A stretch of 64,000 bases of DNA from Paenarthrobacter sp. (GTDB taxonomy: Bacteria > Actinomycetota > Actinomycetes > Actinomycetales > Micrococcaceae). The notes under the pieces are model-generated. The model searched no databases, was not told the origin of the DNA, and saw nothing but the letters and a program-made list of their open reading frames with translations. The stretch is taken from positions 1-64,000 of the forward strand of contig JAPSHX010000003.1 in NCBI GenBank assembly GCA_031179305.1, given 5' to 3'. Of the stretch, positions 1 to 8,261 are shown one piece after another. Position 1 is the stretch's first letter, and every line of letters begins with the position of its first letter. Both the position numbers and the translations under genes were made by a program.

Positions 1-105
1 GCGCGACGCAACTCACAGAAATAAGCCGGGTGTCGTCGTCGTTGTCGCTAGAGTGCCCGGCAGTCAACCGTGCGGGCACAAAAAACGTACCGAAAGGCCT
101 TTCCT
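1..105. other. Left flank, upstream of the luciferase-like gene
   Basis: No gene is supported here. The stretch leads into the first gene and carries its ribosome binding site (GAAAGG at 92-97). Reading frames that cross it are shadows of the downstream gene. Confidence 0.5.
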
Positions 106-1095
106 GTGACTGTTCCTCTTTCCATCCTCGACCTGGCAACCATCGGGAAGGGCCAGACGGTGGCGGAAAGCCTCGCGGGCAGCGTGGCCATGGCGCAGAA
201 GGCCGAAGAGCTGGGCTATCGCCGTGTCTGGTATGCCGAGCACCACAACATGTCCGCGATTGCCTCTTCGGCCACCAGCGTGCTGATCGCCCACGTCGCT
301 GCCCACACCAACACCATCCGTCTGGGTGCAGGTGGCGTCATGCTGCCCAACCACTCGCCCCTGACCATCGCTGAGCAGTTCGGCACGTTGGAGACGCTGC
401 ACCCGGGGCGGATCGACCTCGGTCTTGGCCGTGCCCCCGGCAGTGACCAAAACACCATGCGTGCGCTGCGCCGCGACCACACGTCCTCGGACAGGTTCCC
501 GCAGGATGTCCTGGAACTGCAGGGCTACCTCACTGGTCCCACCCGCATCCAAGGTGTTGAAGCGACGCCAGGCAAGGGCACCAACGTGCCGCTGTACATC
601 CTGGGGTCCTCGCTGTTCGGCGCCCAGTTGGCCGCCCAGTTGGGCCTTCCGTACGCTTTCGCTTCGCACTTTGCTCCTGCCGCGCTTCAGGATGCCGTAG
701 CTGTTTATCGCCGTGAATTCCAGCCCTCGGACCAGCTGTCCGAGCCTCACGTGATCGCCGGCGTGAACGTTACCGCCGCGGATTCTAACGCCGAGGCCCA
801 GGCCATCCACCTCGCCGTGAAGCGCGCCCGTGTCTCACTGTTCTTTGGTGGCGGTCGCGAATTCACCGACGACGAAGCAGACATGGTGCTCGATTCCCCG
901 CAGGGCCAGCACATCGCCCAGATGATGAAGTTCTCCGCCGTGGGCACCAAAGATGTGGTGCGCGATTACCTCGACGAGTTCGCGGCGTTCGCTGATGCGG
1001 ATGAACTGATCGTGGCGCACCAAAGCATCGGCACCGAAGAGCGCCTGCGGTCGGTGGAACTCGTGGCCGAAGTTGCGGGGCTGGTGAGCGCGTAG
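106..1095 (+). CDS. LLM-class flavin-dependent oxidoreductase (bacterial luciferase-like)
   Basis: The 329-residue product is a single luciferase-like TIM barrel. Family hallmarks are visible: the N-terminal strand [15 protein letters not shown] near residues 43-49, and [12 protein letters not shown] near 101-112, as in the MsnO8/YhbW-type subgroup. Such enzymes use reduced FMN and oxygen to oxidise small organic substrates; the substrate cannot be read from sequence. I chose the GTG at 106 because GAAAGG lies 8 bases upstream and the protein then starts with the usual PLSILDL segment; an in-frame GTG at 70 would add 12 unconserved residues. It converges on the amidase gene, with only about 10 bases between the stops. 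Family call is firm, role unknown. Confidence 0.9.
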   Translation: MTVPLSILDLATIGKGQTVAESLAGSVAMAQKAEELGYRRVWYAEHHNMSAIASSATSVLIAHVAAHTNTIRLGAGGVMLPNHSPLTIAEQFGTLETLHPGRIDLGLGRAPGSDQNTMRALRRDHTSSDRFPQDVLELQGYLTGPTRIQGVEATPGKGTNVPLYILGSSLFGAQLAAQLGLPYAFASHFAPAALQDAVAVYRREFQPSDQLSEPHVIAGVNVTAADSNAEAQAIHLAVKRARVSLFFGGGREFTDDEADMVLDSPQGQHIAQMMKFSAVGTKDVVRDYLDEFAAFADADELIVAHQSIGTEERLRSVELVAEVAGLVSA

Positions 1096-1111
1096 GGTAG
1101 CTCCGCTACCC
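1095..1111. terminator. Short hairpin between convergent stops
   Basis: GGGTAGC-TCC-GCTACCC is a perfect 7-bp stem with a 3-base loop. It overlaps the ends of both convergent genes. No T-run follows on either strand, so it may be a weak bidirectional terminator. Confidence 0.45.
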
Positions 1112-2542
1112 GAAGTGCCCCGCGAGTTCAGGTGCCATGGGGTGGCGGTCAGCCCACGGAAGCACTGATTCCACGGCTGCGCCGATGTGGAATACAGTCG
1201 CGTCATCGAACGGATGGCCCACGATCTGCACCCCAGTGGGAATGCCGCACTCTGCCATGCCGCTGGGAACGGCCAGGACCGGGCATCGGTTGGCAATGTT
1301 GAACGGCGCGGTCATGTGCGCCTGCCAGTAGTGGCTGAGGTGTTGGCCATTGGCGTCGATTCCGTTGAGATAGTGGGCGTCGGCGTCCAAAGCTGGAATA
1401 GCCGACGCCGGACACAGCAGTGCGTTGAACCCGGTCATGGCCTCTGCCAGCTGCGCTTGGAGGAGGGTTTCGGAGCGCAGCCCGTCCACATATCGGTTAG
1501 CCTCGGCAGCCGCGCGGGCATCAGCCATGAAGCGCCTGGTGTAGGCGGCAAGCTGGGGTTCGCTACCGGCTGTTTCGTCCTCCATGGCCGGGCCCAGCAG
1601 ATATCCGAAGTGCGTGAACATGGTTCTGCTGATCTCCTCGACGGTCCAAGGGAGGACGATCTCCTCCACCACGGCCCCTGCCGTCGTCAGTGCTTCCGCC
1701 ACTCGCCGGGTGTTGGCCTCGACGTCGGGAGCTACCGGGTAATTGCCCAAGCGTAGGCAGAGCGCGATCCGCAAGCCGGTCACCTTTGCCGGATCCGGAG
1801 TTATCGACATCGCGTCGGCCACTGTGGTGTGATCACCGGGGTGGCGCCCGGACATGATGTTCGCCAGCAATGCCGTGTCTGCCACGGTACGTGCCATGGG
1901 CCCATCACCCCGGTAGTGGTCCGCTGATAACGGGGCTAACCCTGGAATCCTTCCGTAGGGCGCCTTGTAGCCAATTGTTCCAGTGAACGACGCCGGCAAC
2001 CGGGTTGATCCAGCGATGTCGGACGCCGTCGCCAGGGGCGCGAACCCTGCAGCCAATGCCGCACCTGAACCTCCCGATGACCCACCAGGGGAAAACTGCT
2101 GATTCCACGGGTTCCGGGTGACACCCCAGAGCGGGCTGTGCGTCACAGTGGCGCAGCTCAATTCCGGTGTGGTGGTTCGGGCGTGGATGATCCCGCCGGC
2201 CTGTCGAATCCTGTCAATCACAGGATGGTCCGCCGCTGCAATGGTGTCCTTCCGCGCCAATAGCCCCTGGGAGAGGGTGCGGCCTTGGAGCCCGTGTTTT
2301 TCCTTTGCGGCCACCGGCAACCCCAGCAGGGGAGTGATATCCCGTCCGCGGGCATAGCGGGTGGCTGCCTTTCGTGCCGCCGGCAGGGCCTCCTCAAAGA
2401 GTGTCTCCGTCAGCGCATTGATGCCACCGTTTACCTCACCAATGCGGTCGATCACCGCTTGCAGTAGTTCCACCGGAGAGAGCTCACGGCGCCGGAACAA
2501 ACCAAGGGCCGTACTGGCGTCGAGGTAGTGCAACGCGGTCAT
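1106..2542 (-). CDS. Amidase (amidase signature family)
   Basis: The 478-residue product is a full-length amidase-signature enzyme. The Ser-cisSer-Lys triad can be placed: Lys80 in LPVAAKEKHG, cis-Ser at about 155 in GGSSGGSG, and the nucleophile Ser179 in SDIAGSTRLPA; the 24-residue serine spacing matches the family. It hydrolyses an amide to acid plus ammonia; the exact substrate is unknown. Its ATG overlaps the stop of the M20 hydrolase gene by 4 bases (ATGA), implying translational coupling in an operon of transporter, M20 hydrolase and amidase. This context suggests nitrogen release from an amide or ureido compound. GatA is less likely because no gatB or gatC is adjacent. Confidence 0.9.
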   Translation of the reverse strand: MTALHYLDASTALGLFRRRELSPVELLQAVIDRIGEVNGGINALTETLFEEALPAARKAATRYARGRDITPLLGLPVAAKEKHGLQGRTLSQGLLARKDTIAAADHPVIDRIRQAGGIIHARTTTPELSCATVTHSPLWGVTRNPWNQQFSPGGSSGGSGAALAAGFAPLATASDIAGSTRLPASFTGTIGYKAPYGRIPGLAPLSADHYRGDGPMARTVADTALLANIMSGRHPGDHTTVADAMSITPDPAKVTGLRIALCLRLGNYPVAPDVEANTRRVAEALTTAGAVVEEIVLPWTVEEISRTMFTHFGYLLGPAMEDETAGSEPQLAAYTRRFMADARAAAEANRYVDGLRSETLLQAQLAEAMTGFNALLCPASAIPALDADAHYLNGIDANGQHLSHYWQAHMTAPFNIANRCPVLAVPSGMAECGIPTGVQIVGHPFDDATVFHIGAAVESVLPWADRHPMAPELAGHFG

Positions 2543-3771
2543 GCCAGCTCTCCCTGCACCAGCTCCCGGGCAACACCCGTCAGCATTTCCACGCCCGTCA
2601 CCATATCCTCGTCGCTGGTGAATTCGCGCTCGCAGTGGGATACGCCGTCCACACTCGGGATAAACAACATCACTGACGGAACGGCCGTGTTCATGGCCAC
2701 GGAATCGTGTCCGGCCATGGTCTGGATGCGGCGGGAAGACAGCCCAAGGTTGGCCGCGATCTTGGCTGATAGTTCCAGCCCGGTTTCCGGAAAACGCCGA
2801 ATGGGGCGGATATCGAAGTCTCTAACGTTGACTTTGATGTCATGTTCAGCGGCAAGTTTCTCGATGTCGGCCAGCAACCTGGCCCGGGCCGCGTTGACGA
2901 TCTCCGGGTCGCCGGACCTCAAATCCGCCACCAAGTGCACACGACGTGCGACGACGATAGGCGAGTTGGGCTCCAACGTCAGTTGGCCTACGGAAGAGAC
3001 CAATGCTTCCTCGTCGAAGTCTTTGGTGACCTCGTGGACCATCAGGATGATTTTGGATGCCGCCACCAGGGCATCGTGTCGGTCTGCCATGGCAGTTGCA
3101 CCAGTGTGGGACTGTTCGCCCAGCACTTCAATGTCCAGCTTCTGCGTGTACCAGCTGCTGTCCACCAATCCAATGCTGATTCCTTCCCGTTCCAGGATGC
3201 GGCCCTGCTCGATATGGATTTCTGCGTAGCCCGCGGCCTTCGGTCCAGCGTCCGTGCCGAGGTAGCCAATGCCTTCCAATGCCTCTCGGACTGAGACGCC
3301 TTGGAGGTCTTTGACGGACAACATCTGTTCACGGTCAAACAGCCCCGTGAAAACGGAACTTCCCATGACGGAAGGTGCGAACCTGCCGCCTTCCTCGTTG
3401 AACCAGTTGACGACGGCCAGGTTGAAGCGGGGCGCAGTGCCGGCCGCCCCGACTTCGAGGTCAATCGCCCGGGCGGCATGCAGGGCGGCAATCACACCGT
3501 AGGCGCCGTCGAATCGGCCACCCAATGGCTGACTGTCCAGATGGGATCCGATCAGGATGAAAGGCGCCCCGGGCGTCCACTCGAGCAGCCCGAACATATT
3601 GCCGATGCCATCCACCTGGAGCTGCCATCCGGCGTCGTGAATCCACTGCCCAAACCAAGCGCGGGTCTTTGCATCATCCGGCGTTGCGGCTTGGCGGTCG
3701 ACGCCGTTGTTGGCTGTGGCGCCGATGGTGGCCACATGGTGGAAGTCCTGAAGAAAAGCTGAGGAAGTCAT
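2539..3771 (-). CDS. M20-family Zn-dependent carbamoylase (N-carbamoyl-amino-acid hydrolase / allantoate amidohydrolase / beta-ureidopropionase type)
   Basis: The 410-residue product has the bimetal peptidase-like fold of the hydantoinase/carbamoylase group. Likely metal ligands are His77 (GSHLDS), Asp88 (FDGAYGV), the Glu pair 126-127 (NEEGGRF), the His in EIHIEQG and the C-terminal His in VSHCEREF. Such enzymes remove a carbamoyl group as CO2 and ammonia from N-carbamoyl amino acids, allantoate or N-carbamoyl-beta-alanine; sequence alone does not separate these. It lies between an MHS transporter gene and an amidase gene on the same strand. The nearby mmsA and aminotransferase genes would fit onward use of beta-alanine, but that is inference. 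Confidence 0.88.
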   Translation of the reverse strand: MTSSAFLQDFHHVATIGATANNGVDRQAATPDDAKTRAWFGQWIHDAGWQLQVDGIGNMFGLLEWTPGAPFILIGSHLDSQPLGGRFDGAYGVIAALHAARAIDLEVGAAGTAPRFNLAVVNWFNEEGGRFAPSVMGSSVFTGLFDREQMLSVKDLQGVSVREALEGIGYLGTDAGPKAAGYAEIHIEQGRILEREGISIGLVDSSWYTQKLDIEVLGEQSHTGATAMADRHDALVAASKIILMVHEVTKDFDEEALVSSVGQLTLEPNSPIVVARRVHLVADLRSGDPEIVNAARARLLADIEKLAAEHDIKVNVRDFDIRPIRRFPETGLELSAKIAANLGLSSRRIQTMAGHDSVAMNTAVPSVMLFIPSVDGVSHCEREFTSDEDMVTGVEMLTGVARELVQGELA

Positions 3772-3815
3772 GGAGGTCCTTAGAGTGCTTTGAAGTGCAG
3801 TGGGTGCGGTGGGTC

Positions 3816-5177
3816 TCAGCCCATGCGGCCGCGGGTCTCAGGCACCTTGGTGAAGAGGATCAGGAGAAGTACGACGGCGGCAGCTGCCGCCATGTAGAGG
3901 CCTGGCGCATGCGGTACCCCGGTAGCGCCTACCAGTGCGGTGCCGATCAGTGGAGCGGTGCCGCCGAAGATCGCGTAGGCGCCGTTGTAACTGACAGCTG
4001 CCGAGGTGAAGCGTGTCTTGGTGGTGAAGATTTCGACGAAGAACGTGTAGCAGCCGCCACCGTAGATGCAGAGTGCCACCACGAAGATTGATTGGCCGAG
4101 CAGTGCAAGGGGCAGGCTGCCGCTGGTCACGAGCATGAAGCTCGGGATGGACAGCAAAGCCAGGGCAGCTGAACCGGCGATCAACATTGGCTTGCGGCCG
4201 AAACGATCCCCGAGTCGCCCGCCGATCGGCAGGAGTACGGCATAGAGTGCCAGGGCCGCGGCGTTGACCATCAATGACTGCTCTCGGCTTAGCTTTCCTG
4301 TCGTCTGGACATATGAGACGAAGTAAGCGGAGAGGAAATAAAAGCCCATGGCTGTCAGGCCCATCACGAAGATGACCTGCAGCATCCGAAGCTTGTTTTC
4401 GCGGAAGGCCTCGCGGATGGGACTGAATTCCTTGGTCTGCCCGGACTGTGCCTTCTTGAAGACATCGCTTTCTTCGGTGCGACTGCGAATCCACACTCCG
4501 AACAAGGCAAGGGGGAGGGCCAACAGGAACGGCAAACGCCATCCCCATTCCATGAACGCCGAGTTGGGCATGGACTGGCTGAGGATCAGGATCATGGAGC
4601 CCGCCACCACCGATGGCAGCGCCGTTGCTGCGATGGTGATGTTGAGCCAGAAACCACGTTTGCTGACGGGGGCATGTTCAAACACGAAGGACGGCGCACC
4701 AACGGATTCGCCACCCGCGGAGAATCCTTGGATCAGACGGCAGAGAACCAGGAGGGCCGGGGCCCAAGCTCCGATTTGAGCGTACGTAGGGAGCAGTCCC
4801 ATGAGGGCCGTGGCTCCGCCGATCGCAACGAGGGTGATGGTGAGGACCCGGCGCCGACCGATCCGATCACCCAATGCGCCGAAGAACAGGCCGCCGAGGG
4901 GACGGACCACGAAAGCCACGCCGAACGTGGCGAACGTGGCCAGCATAGCTGTCAGCGGGTTGCTGCCCGGGAAGAAGAGTTGAGAGAACACCACAGCGGT
5001 GAGGCCGTAAAGGGTGAAGTCGTAAAACTCGATGAACTGGCCGACGCTGCCGCCTGCCAGGACACGTTTCTGCATGGTTGTGGACTTGTGGTGGGGCTGG
5101 ATATTGCCATTGGTGGTGGGCGTTGAGGGTGCCGGATCCTGGGCCGAATCTTGCTCGGCGAGCTTATTGAGGGTCAT
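3816..5177 (-). CDS. MFS transporter, metabolite:H+ symporter (MHS) type
   Basis: The product is a 12-helix major facilitator of about 453 residues. The opening after a polar N-terminus (GGSVGQFIEFYDFTLYG) and the loop GDRIGRRRVL resemble MHS symporters for organic acids, betaines and shikimate. I took the ATG at 5177 because it gives the normal family length; the frame stays open to 5381 but those extra 68 residues look untranslated. It is the first gene of a minus-strand operon with the M20 hydrolase (44 bases downstream) and the amidase, so it probably imports their substrate. A palindromic LysR-type site lies about 310 bases upstream. Substrate not determinable. Confidence 0.88.
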   Translation of the reverse strand: MTLNKLAEQDSAQDPAPSTPTTNGNIQPHHKSTTMQKRVLAGGSVGQFIEFYDFTLYGLTAVVFSQLFFPGSNPLTAMLATFATFGVAFVVRPLGGLFFGALGDRIGRRRVLTITLVAIGGATALMGLLPTYAQIGAWAPALLVLCRLIQGFSAGGESVGAPSFVFEHAPVSKRGFWLNITIAATALPSVVAGSMILILSQSMPNSAFMEWGWRLPFLLALPLALFGVWIRSRTEESDVFKKAQSGQTKEFSPIREAFRENKLRMLQVIFVMGLTAMGFYFLSAYFVSYVQTTGKLSREQSLMVNAAALALYAVLLPIGGRLGDRFGRKPMLIAGSAALALLSIPSFMLVTSGSLPLALLGQSIFVVALCIYGGGCYTFFVEIFTTKTRFTSAAVSYNGAYAIFGGTAPLIGTALVGATGVPHAPGLYMAAAAAVVLLLILFTKVPETRGRMG

Positions 5178-5528
5178 GACTGCCACGCTAGGTTGCTCAG
5201 ATTTCCTGCTGCCGATTCGGTGTTTCGGCTGTGGGAAATGATTTCGGCGAATATTGCTTGGTTGTTGCGGATGGATCCGTGCGGGGAAACCACGCGGACA
5301 CTTTCTACGCTGTTCTGTACCATCGAATCTCCTCTGATCAAGATGGCAAACGGGGGTCCAGGTGAGGGGACTTTCCTGCAACTGCGGGGGCTCTGGGGCC
5401 CTTACCCAGTGGTGCAGAAGCTGGACTTGTTCAACCTTCGGTGACGCGGATCACATCTGTCCAATTGATTGTTTTTGATCCTGCGATCGACTTTTTCGAT
5501 ACCTGGTTGCAGAGATGGCCGTGGACTT
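5178..5528. other. 351-bp non-coding gap upstream of the transporter operon
   Basis: This gap separates the LysR gene from the transporter operon on the same strand. It contains a LysR-type palindrome at 5486-5500 and presumably the operon promoter. Part of it (5178-5381) is an open extension of the transporter frame but has no family similarity I can see. No small gene is supported. Confidence 0.5.
5486..5500. promoter_or_regulatory. Candidate LysR-type operator (T-N11-A)
   Basis: ATCGA-CTTTT-TCGAT is a perfect 5-bp inverted repeat with T-N11-A spacing, the usual LysR-type recognition pattern. It lies just beyond the stop of a LysR gene and upstream of the MHS transporter operon, so that regulator is the obvious candidate to bind it. 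Confidence 0.5.
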
Positions 5529-6446
5529 CTAGTCCCGGACGGCGCCGTACAACTTCAGGCAGGTCTCTTCGAAGGCCAGCACCCGTTTGGTGGCCTGGAC
5601 TCCTTCGGGCCGGACCAGCATCACCTCGATCGGCGGGAAGGCATCCGTCAACGCCAGGGGGACTACCTTTCCACCTGAGTAGGTGACGTCACTGTGCAGC
5701 CGCTGATTGAGGATGGCATAGCCGTGGCCCTTGGCAACGAATGAGCGTACGGTCTCATAACCTGCGAATCGGTGCCGGACATTCTGGACTACTCCGGCCA
5801 TGGCATACAGCTGCTCGTAGTACTCCCGGCTATGCGGGAGGTCCAGCACTACGGAAGGCTCGCCGTCGAGCTCCATCAGCGAGACTTCGCGTTCCGGGCG
5901 CGCGGCCGCCGGGTGCCCCTCGTGGACCAGGATGTGTGGCGGAACCCGCTCCACCACCTTGTACGCGAAACCCTTGCCAAGGCCCAGGCCGTAGGTGAGG
6001 GCGACATCGCAACGGCCATCCATCAGTGCGTCCTGCAACGTAGCCAGATCCGCCTCCAGAATGGAAACCTCGACGCCGGGATGCCGGCTTTCGAACGTCT
6101 GCAGGATGGCGGGAAGGCGGAAAGGCGCCAGCGGGGCGAAGACGCCAACTTTCAGCTCGCCAACCAGCGTGGTGGACAGGCCTCGCGCGGACTCATACAG
6201 CGAATCTGCCTGCTCAAGGAAGGACTTGATGTCCTTGGCGAATTGCCGGCCGCTCTGTGTCAGTCGAAGGCCCCGGGACTTATGGCGAACGAACAGCTGC
6301 GTGGCCAGGCTCGTTTCCAACTGGGCCATCGCCGCGGATAGCGCAGACTGCGTCACCATCAGTCGCTGGGCCGCTGCCGTCATGTTCTCGAGTTCCGCCA
6401 CCACGGCGAAGTACCGCAGCTGCGTGAGGGTGAAGGGTTTGGCCAT
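5529..6446 (-). CDS. LysR-family transcriptional regulator
   Basis: The 305-residue product has an N-terminal winged helix-turn-helix (TLTQLRYFAVVAELENMTAA, then TQSALSAAMAQLE, residues about 6-60) and a C-terminal substrate-binding-like effector domain (about 90-295). Length and layout are normal for LysR. It lies just upstream, on the same strand, of the transporter/M20 hydrolase/amidase operon and is separated from it by a gap holding a T-N11-A palindrome, so control of that operon is the simplest inference. It is followed upstream by the PucR-type gene, also on the minus strand. The effector is unknown. Confidence 0.93.
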   Translation of the reverse strand: MAKPFTLTQLRYFAVVAELENMTAAAQRLMVTQSALSAAMAQLETSLATQLFVRHKSRGLRLTQSGRQFAKDIKSFLEQADSLYESARGLSTTLVGELKVGVFAPLAPFRLPAILQTFESRHPGVEVSILEADLATLQDALMDGRCDVALTYGLGLGKGFAYKVVERVPPHILVHEGHPAAARPEREVSLMELDGEPSVVLDLPHSREYYEQLYAMAGVVQNVRHRFAGYETVRSFVAKGHGYAILNQRLHSDVTYSGGKVVPLALTDAFPPIEVMLVRPEGVQATKRVLAFEETCLKLYGAVRD

Positions 6447-6475
6447 CCGTCCATGGTCGCACCTAAGGCGCTTGG

Positions 6476-8146
6476 TTACTGTCCCCGGATGAGGTGCGCA
6501 AGAAGCGCCACATGCAGTGAGGTGCGCGATTCGGCGTCGTCCAGATCCACCGCCAGCAGTTCCTCCAGCTTGGCGAGTCGGGCATAAAGAGTGGGGCGGC
6601 TCAGGTAACCGCTGCGTGCCATGGCTGCTTTGTTGCCACCGGACCCGAGGTAAAGTCCCAGCAGTTCCAGGTATTCGCCTTTGCCCTCGGCTTCCGCTTG
6701 GAGGACGGCGGACAACTCCGACTCCACGAATTGTTGAACGCGAGGATCCTTGCGCAGGAGGGCCAGGAGCCCGCGAAGGCGCACGTCCGTGGCCCGATAG
6801 TAGGGCTTGCCCGCTTCCCGGAGCGTGGCGGCACTCTCGGCCACATGGGCGGCTTCGTCGATGCCGGCTGCGGCTTCCAAAAGCGTTGCCTTCATGCGGC
6901 CTACTCCGATGATCCAGGCAGGGGGCGACGCGGAATTGGGATGGGCCGCGGAGTTCGCATCAGCCCTTGGTCCTGCGGCGGCCTCTGCCAGGATTTGCAG
7001 GGTTGCTTCCTCTTGCTGGCGGGCGGGGAGGGCGAGGATCATCCCCACCGAACCGGACTGGATGCTTGCTGTCAGGGCTGTGCCGGCGCTGGACCTCAAT
7101 GCCTTGGCCAGCCGCTCGAGAAGTTCGCGTTCGTCCTGTTGCCCGGCGAAGGGGTCCGCGGGGAGGACCGGGGAGCCCCAAGCCTGGAGGGCGGTCCTGA
7201 AAACCAGAGGAACGTAGTAGGAGGAGCGTTTCAAACCCAAGGAACCCGCCCGTGCCAGCGCCTCGGCTTCGCTGAGTCCGCGCGGCTGGCGGAGCGCGTT
7301 CAGGAGCCCGGCCTGTGCGTGATGGCTGAGCTCGCGTTGATCGCGGTCCGCCAAACGGTTGATCGCCAGGGTCTGGGCCGCCCGCTCAAGAACCATGATC
7401 GCCATGTCCTCGTCGGCGTCGAAAGCCGCGGACGGTGTGGGCACCACCAGCCTGCCCCAGACTTGTTGCCGGACACCAACTGCTGCCTGCAGCCATCGCT
7501 CTGGTCCGGACCGTGCGGTGTGTGCCGGGAAGGGCGTGGTCCTGGATCGTCGCTCCCAGTCGTCCAGAAGATCCGTGGTGGACACGTGCTGGCCGGCGTA
7601 GGCAAGCACCAGGTGCGAAAGATCCTCCAGCACCACTGAAGCCCCAATCATGGTGGCTGCTTGCTCCACGATGCGTTGGGTGTCGGCACTTTCCAGGCTC
7701 AGCACAGTGAATGCTTCATGGACGTCCCGGGCGCGCTCCACCCGCTCCAGTTGTTCGGCCACGATCATCCTGTGGACGATCTCCGTGACCTGGACGAACC
7801 GCACCCGATGTTCCACAACGACTACCGGCAATGTTGCCGTGCGGGCGGCTTTCTCCAAGGCGGTGCGGCTGCGTTGGCGCTGCCCAACCAGCTCCACGAT
7901 CAATCCGGCGGCTCCGGCCGCCTCCAACGAGCGGATGAACGAGGCCGATTCTTCCGGGGATTTCTCCAGCTCCAGTCCCGTGGTCAGAACCAGTTCCCCG
8001 CCGGACAGCAAGTTGCCGACGTCGAGTATTTCGCTGACGTGCACCCAACGAACGGGCGCGTTCAAACCCTTTGTACCGCAAAGCACCTTGGGGGCGGCGG
8101 CTCGCAGCACGGGAAGATCGAGGACGGCGCTAACGGTAGGCAGCAT
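6476..8146 (-). CDS. PucR-family transcriptional regulator
   Basis: The 556-residue product shows the PucR layout: an N-terminal PucR ligand-sensing domain (begins MLPTVSAVLDLPVLR, about 1-120), a middle CdaR/GGDEF-like region and a C-terminal helix-turn-helix of the PucR type (GYLSRPTLYARLAKLEELL, about 505-545). PucR proteins control purine, GABA, proline or other nitrogen catabolism. The gene is divergent from mmsA and the aminotransferase gene, with a 115-bp shared intergenic region, so it very likely controls that operon and itself. The start at 8146 directly abuts a 13-bp palindrome. Effector is unknown; beta-alanine or GABA would fit. Confidence 0.9.
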   Translation of the reverse strand: MLPTVSAVLDLPVLRAAAPKVLCGTKGLNAPVRWVHVSEILDVGNLLSGGELVLTTGLELEKSPEESASFIRSLEAAGAAGLIVELVGQRQRSRTALEKAARTATLPVVVVEHRVRFVQVTEIVHRMIVAEQLERVERARDVHEAFTVLSLESADTQRIVEQAATMIGASVVLEDLSHLVLAYAGQHVSTTDLLDDWERRSRTTPFPAHTARSGPERWLQAAVGVRQQVWGRLVVPTPSAAFDADEDMAIMVLERAAQTLAINRLADRDQRELSHHAQAGLLNALRQPRGLSEAEALARAGSLGLKRSSYYVPLVFRTALQAWGSPVLPADPFAGQQDERELLERLAKALRSSAGTALTASIQSGSVGMILALPARQQEEATLQILAEAAAGPRADANSAAHPNSASPPAWIIGVGRMKATLLEAAAGIDEAAHVAESAATLREAGKPYYRATDVRLRGLLALLRKDPRVQQFVESELSAVLQAEAEGKGEYLELLGLYLGSGGNKAAMARSGYLSRPTLYARLAKLEELLAVDLDDAESRTSLHVALLAHLIRGQ

Positions 8147-8159
8147 TTACACAGTGTAA
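8147..8159. promoter_or_regulatory. Candidate PucR operator
   Basis: TTACAC-A-GTGTAA is a perfect inverted repeat directly upstream of the pucR-like start codon, in the divergent region with mmsA. A further half-like TTTACA follows near 8174. Position suggests autoregulation. Confidence 0.45.
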
Positions 8160-8261
8160 GGCTTGCGGAGGATTCCTTTACATATAGACCCTTCTGTGCG
8201 GACTCGACGGCGGACAGACTGATTCCAACCTTCGAAACCACCCCCGCACCAAGGAGAACTC

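Noticed and set aside
5178..5381. N-terminal extension of the MHS transporter by 68 codons
   Set aside because: The added residues are polar and unconserved. The ATG at 5177 gives the normal length of the family.
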